A stretch of 7,341 nucleotides of DNA, from contig CAIZOZ010000340.1 in NCBI GenBank assembly GCA_903934745.1, positions 1 through 7,341 on the forward strand. The letters run 5' to 3'. Below, one piece after another: positions 6,072-7,341 of the stretch. The stretch is from an uncultured cyanobacterium. GTDB taxonomy: Bacteria; Cyanobacteriota; Cyanobacteriia; PCC-6307; Cyanobiaceae. Numbering within the stretch: the stretch's first letter is position 1; each line of letters begins with the position of its first letter. A program made the translations under genes and the position numbers. Under the pieces are notes generated by a model. It did not search any database and was not told where the DNA came from. It was given only the letters and a program-made list of their open reading frames with translations.

Positions 6072-7121
6072 TCAGCGGGTGGAGGCGAACAGCTGATCCC
6101 AGAGTCCGCCCTTGCTGAAGAAGGTGGAGTTGATGGTCGTCCAGCCACCGAAATCGGCGGCACTGTAGAGCTGGGCCACAGGGGCAAAACGACTCTTCAC
6201 CTGGGCCCAGACGCTGGGATTGACCGGGCGGAAGCCCTCCTCAGCGAAGATCTTCTGGGCGTCTGGCCCACTCAGGTACGTGGCCAGCGCCTCCGCGGCC
6301 TTGCGCGTGCCGCGGCGATCGACATTGCGATCGATCACCACCACCGGCCCTTCGATGCGGATATTCGGCGACGGCACCACGAACGGACTTTCAAGCAAGC
6401 CCTCGCGGCTGGCGACGATCGCCTCATTTTCGTAGGTGAGCAGCACATCCCCGATGCCACGCTTCAGGAACAGGTCGGCGGCTTCGCGTGAATCCTTGGG
6501 CAGATTGTCCACCTGGCGATACACGCTGCTCACGAATGCCCTGGCCTGAGCCTCACTGCCGCCGGTCTGGCTCACCGAGCCCCAGAGTCCGAGAAGGTTC
6601 CAACGGGCGCCTCCTGAGGTCTTGGGATTGGCGGTGATCATCGACAAGCCAGGCCGGGCCAGATCGGACCAGGTTTTGATGCCTTTGGGATTGCCTTGGC
6701 GGGGCAGGAAGACCACCACCGACTCGGTGATGATGCTGCGATACGGCAACTCCTCCTGCCAACCCGGCTGGATCAGCTGGGCCTCCTCCAACTTCTGTAC
6801 GTCGCCGGCCAGTGCAAGGGTGGCCACATCCGCTTCGATGCCATCGATGATGGCGCGGGTCTGCACCCCAGAAGGGCCATAGCTGGCGCGAATGGTGAGA
6901 TCCTGGCCGGTCCTGGCCTTCCAGTCTGCTTTGAACCTGGGCAGGATGCGGTCGTAGGGCGCCTTGGTGACGGCGTAGCTGACCACCAACAGCTCCTGGG
7001 AGCCGGGCTGCGAGCCGGCCTTCCCGCCAGCGCCGGTGCTGGACGACTGAGCACAACCGCCCAGCGCCAGACTGCAGACCAGAACGCTCAGCAGGGATGA
7101 ACGCAGGCGACGAGGGCCCAT
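6072..7121 (-). CDS. sbpA: Sulfate ABC transporter substrate-binding lipoprotein
   Basis: A 349-residue periplasmic protein that captures sulfate (or thiosulfate) for the CysTWA-type importer. The N-terminus has a basic start (MGPRRLR), a hydrophobic core, and a lipobox LGGC with Cys23, so it is probably a lipoprotein. Sbp-family signatures follow: VVSYAVTKAPYDRI at about 46-59, SYGPSG at 80-85 with QTRAIIDGIEADVATLAL after it, NPKTSGGARWN at 165-175, and a C-terminal GGLWDQLF. Length is usual for the family. I prefer ATG 7121 because it gives the cleaner signal peptide; a GTG at 7139, six codons earlier, is possible. Neither has a strong Shine-Dalgarno. A closely related gene ends just upstream on the same strand, making a tandem pair, and an amidotransferase gene follows after 12 bases. 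Sulfate versus thiosulfate preference cannot be told. Confidence 0.93.
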   Translation of the reverse strand: MGPRRLRSSLLSVLVCSLALGGCAQSSSTGAGGKAGSQPGSQELLVVSYAVTKAPYDRILPRFKADWKARTGQDLTIRASYGPSGVQTRAIIDGIEADVATLALAGDVQKLEEAQLIQPGWQEELPYRSIITESVVVFLPRQGNPKGIKTWSDLARPGLSMITANPKTSGGARWNLLGLWGSVSQTGGSEAQARAFVSSVYRQVDNLPKDSREAADLFLKRGIGDVLLTYENEAIVASREGLLESPFVVPSPNIRIEGPVVVIDRNVDRRGTRKAAEALATYLSGPDAQKIFAEEGFRPVNPSVWAQVKSRFAPVAQLYSAADFGGWTTINSTFFSKGGLWDQLFASTR

Positions 7122-7139
7122 CACAACGGCTTTAACCAC

Positions 7140-7167
7140 GTAAAGTCGATTGACAACTTGTCTTTAC
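7140..7167. promoter_or_regulatory. Nested inverted repeats upstream of sbpA, possible operator
   Basis: Just upstream of sbpA is an 11-bp palindrome GACAA-C-TTGTC (7152-7162). It lies within a wider inverted repeat GTAAAG ... CTTTAC (7140-7145 and 7162-7167). The two are not concentric, so they are either overlapping sites or coincidence. On the minus strand the palindrome supplies a TTGTCA that resembles a -35 box, but no good -10 follows at 17 bases. The site does not fit the NtcA pattern GTA-N8-TAC. A sulfur-responsive regulator such as CysR is conceivable but unproven. Confidence 0.3.
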
Positions 7168-7228
7168 CTTAGCGCTGCGGCGGCATGGCTCAGACGACTG
7201 GCCCAGGCAACTGAATCAGACCAGAGCG

Positions 7229-7341
7229 TCAGCGACTCTGAGAGAAGATCTGATCCCAGAGCCCCCCTTTGTCGAAGAACTTCTTCGAGACGGCCTTCCA
7301 ACCACCCAGATCCACCACCTTGAAGGTCTTCACCTCGGGGA
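7229..7341 (-). CDS. Second sulfate-binding protein, C-terminal 36 residues (runs off window)
   Basis: The frame entering from the right edge and ending at TGA 7231-7229 encodes 36 residues. They align with the end of the SbpA gene next to it: LGGWKAVSKKFFDKGGLWDQIF here against FGGWTTINSTFFSKGGLWDQLF there. It is therefore a paralogue in tandem, with 107 bp between its stop and the preferred ATG of the next copy. The DNA is clearly diverged, so the duplication is not recent. A weak hairpin (CAGAG...CTCTG, 7222-7240) spans its stop codon, but it lacks a T-run and is not called a terminator. Most of the gene lies outside the window, so intactness cannot be judged. Confidence 0.85.
   Translation of the reverse strand, partial: PEVKTFKVVDLGGWKAVSKKFFDKGGLWDQIFSQSR

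Noticed and set aside
7222..7240. A hairpin CAGAG...CTCTG at the end of the first sulfate-binding gene
   Set aside because: The stem is short and overlaps the stop codon, and no T-run follows on the minus strand, so it does not meet the pattern of an intrinsic terminator.

Overview
The window looks like a piece of a GC-rich picocyanobacterial chromosome of the Synechococcus/Cyanobium type. The evidence is a cyanobacterial-style SbpA sulfate-binding lipoprotein, a DevB-like exporter subunit, GC-rich third codon positions from about 1230 onward, and one HIP1 octamer (GCGATCGC, 3164-3171). The genus is inferred, not proven. Almost every intact gene lies on the minus strand, so the window is described here from its right end to its left.

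Right half (7341 to 2278), a sulfur-themed block. The tail of one sulfate-binding protein gene is followed by a second, complete paralogue (sbpA). Twelve bases later comes a YafJ-type class II glutamine amidotransferase, and 78 bp further on metX (homoserine O-acetyltransferase). A short plus-strand gene for a predicted 39-residue membrane peptide lies between metX and chrA, a full-length two-domain chromate-family transporter. Together these suggest sulfate uptake, entry into methionine synthesis, and a CHR-family anion transporter; a CHR protein (SrpC) is sulfur-regulated in Synechococcus elongatus. Co-regulation here is inferred from order and strand only. metX carries a hydrophilic insertion built partly from 12-bp tandem repeats, and the amidotransferase gene ends in three imperfect tandem copies of a 13-15 bp unit.

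Middle (2277 to about 1230), a gene graveyard. An apparently intact minimal nucleotidyltransferase (MNT) antitoxin overlaps by ATGA a 67-codon ORF. That ORF starts like a HEPN toxin and ends like a PIN/VapC toxin. It appears to be a deletion chimera that lacks the catalytic parts of both. Next to it, on the plus strand, is a stop-interrupted fragment of an SPINDLY/OGT-like (GT41) glycosyltransferase.

Left end (about 1230 to 1) has visibly lower GC. It holds roughly 0.7 kb with no gene I can name, then the 5' 169 codons of a HlyD/DevB-type membrane fusion protein that runs off the window. The change of composition at about 1230, next to the broken genes, suggests an island or recombination boundary. 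I see no rRNA, tRNA, CRISPR array or intact insertion sequence. The best candidates for something unusual are the HEPN-PIN chimera beside its MNT partner and the repeat-grown insertion in MetX.
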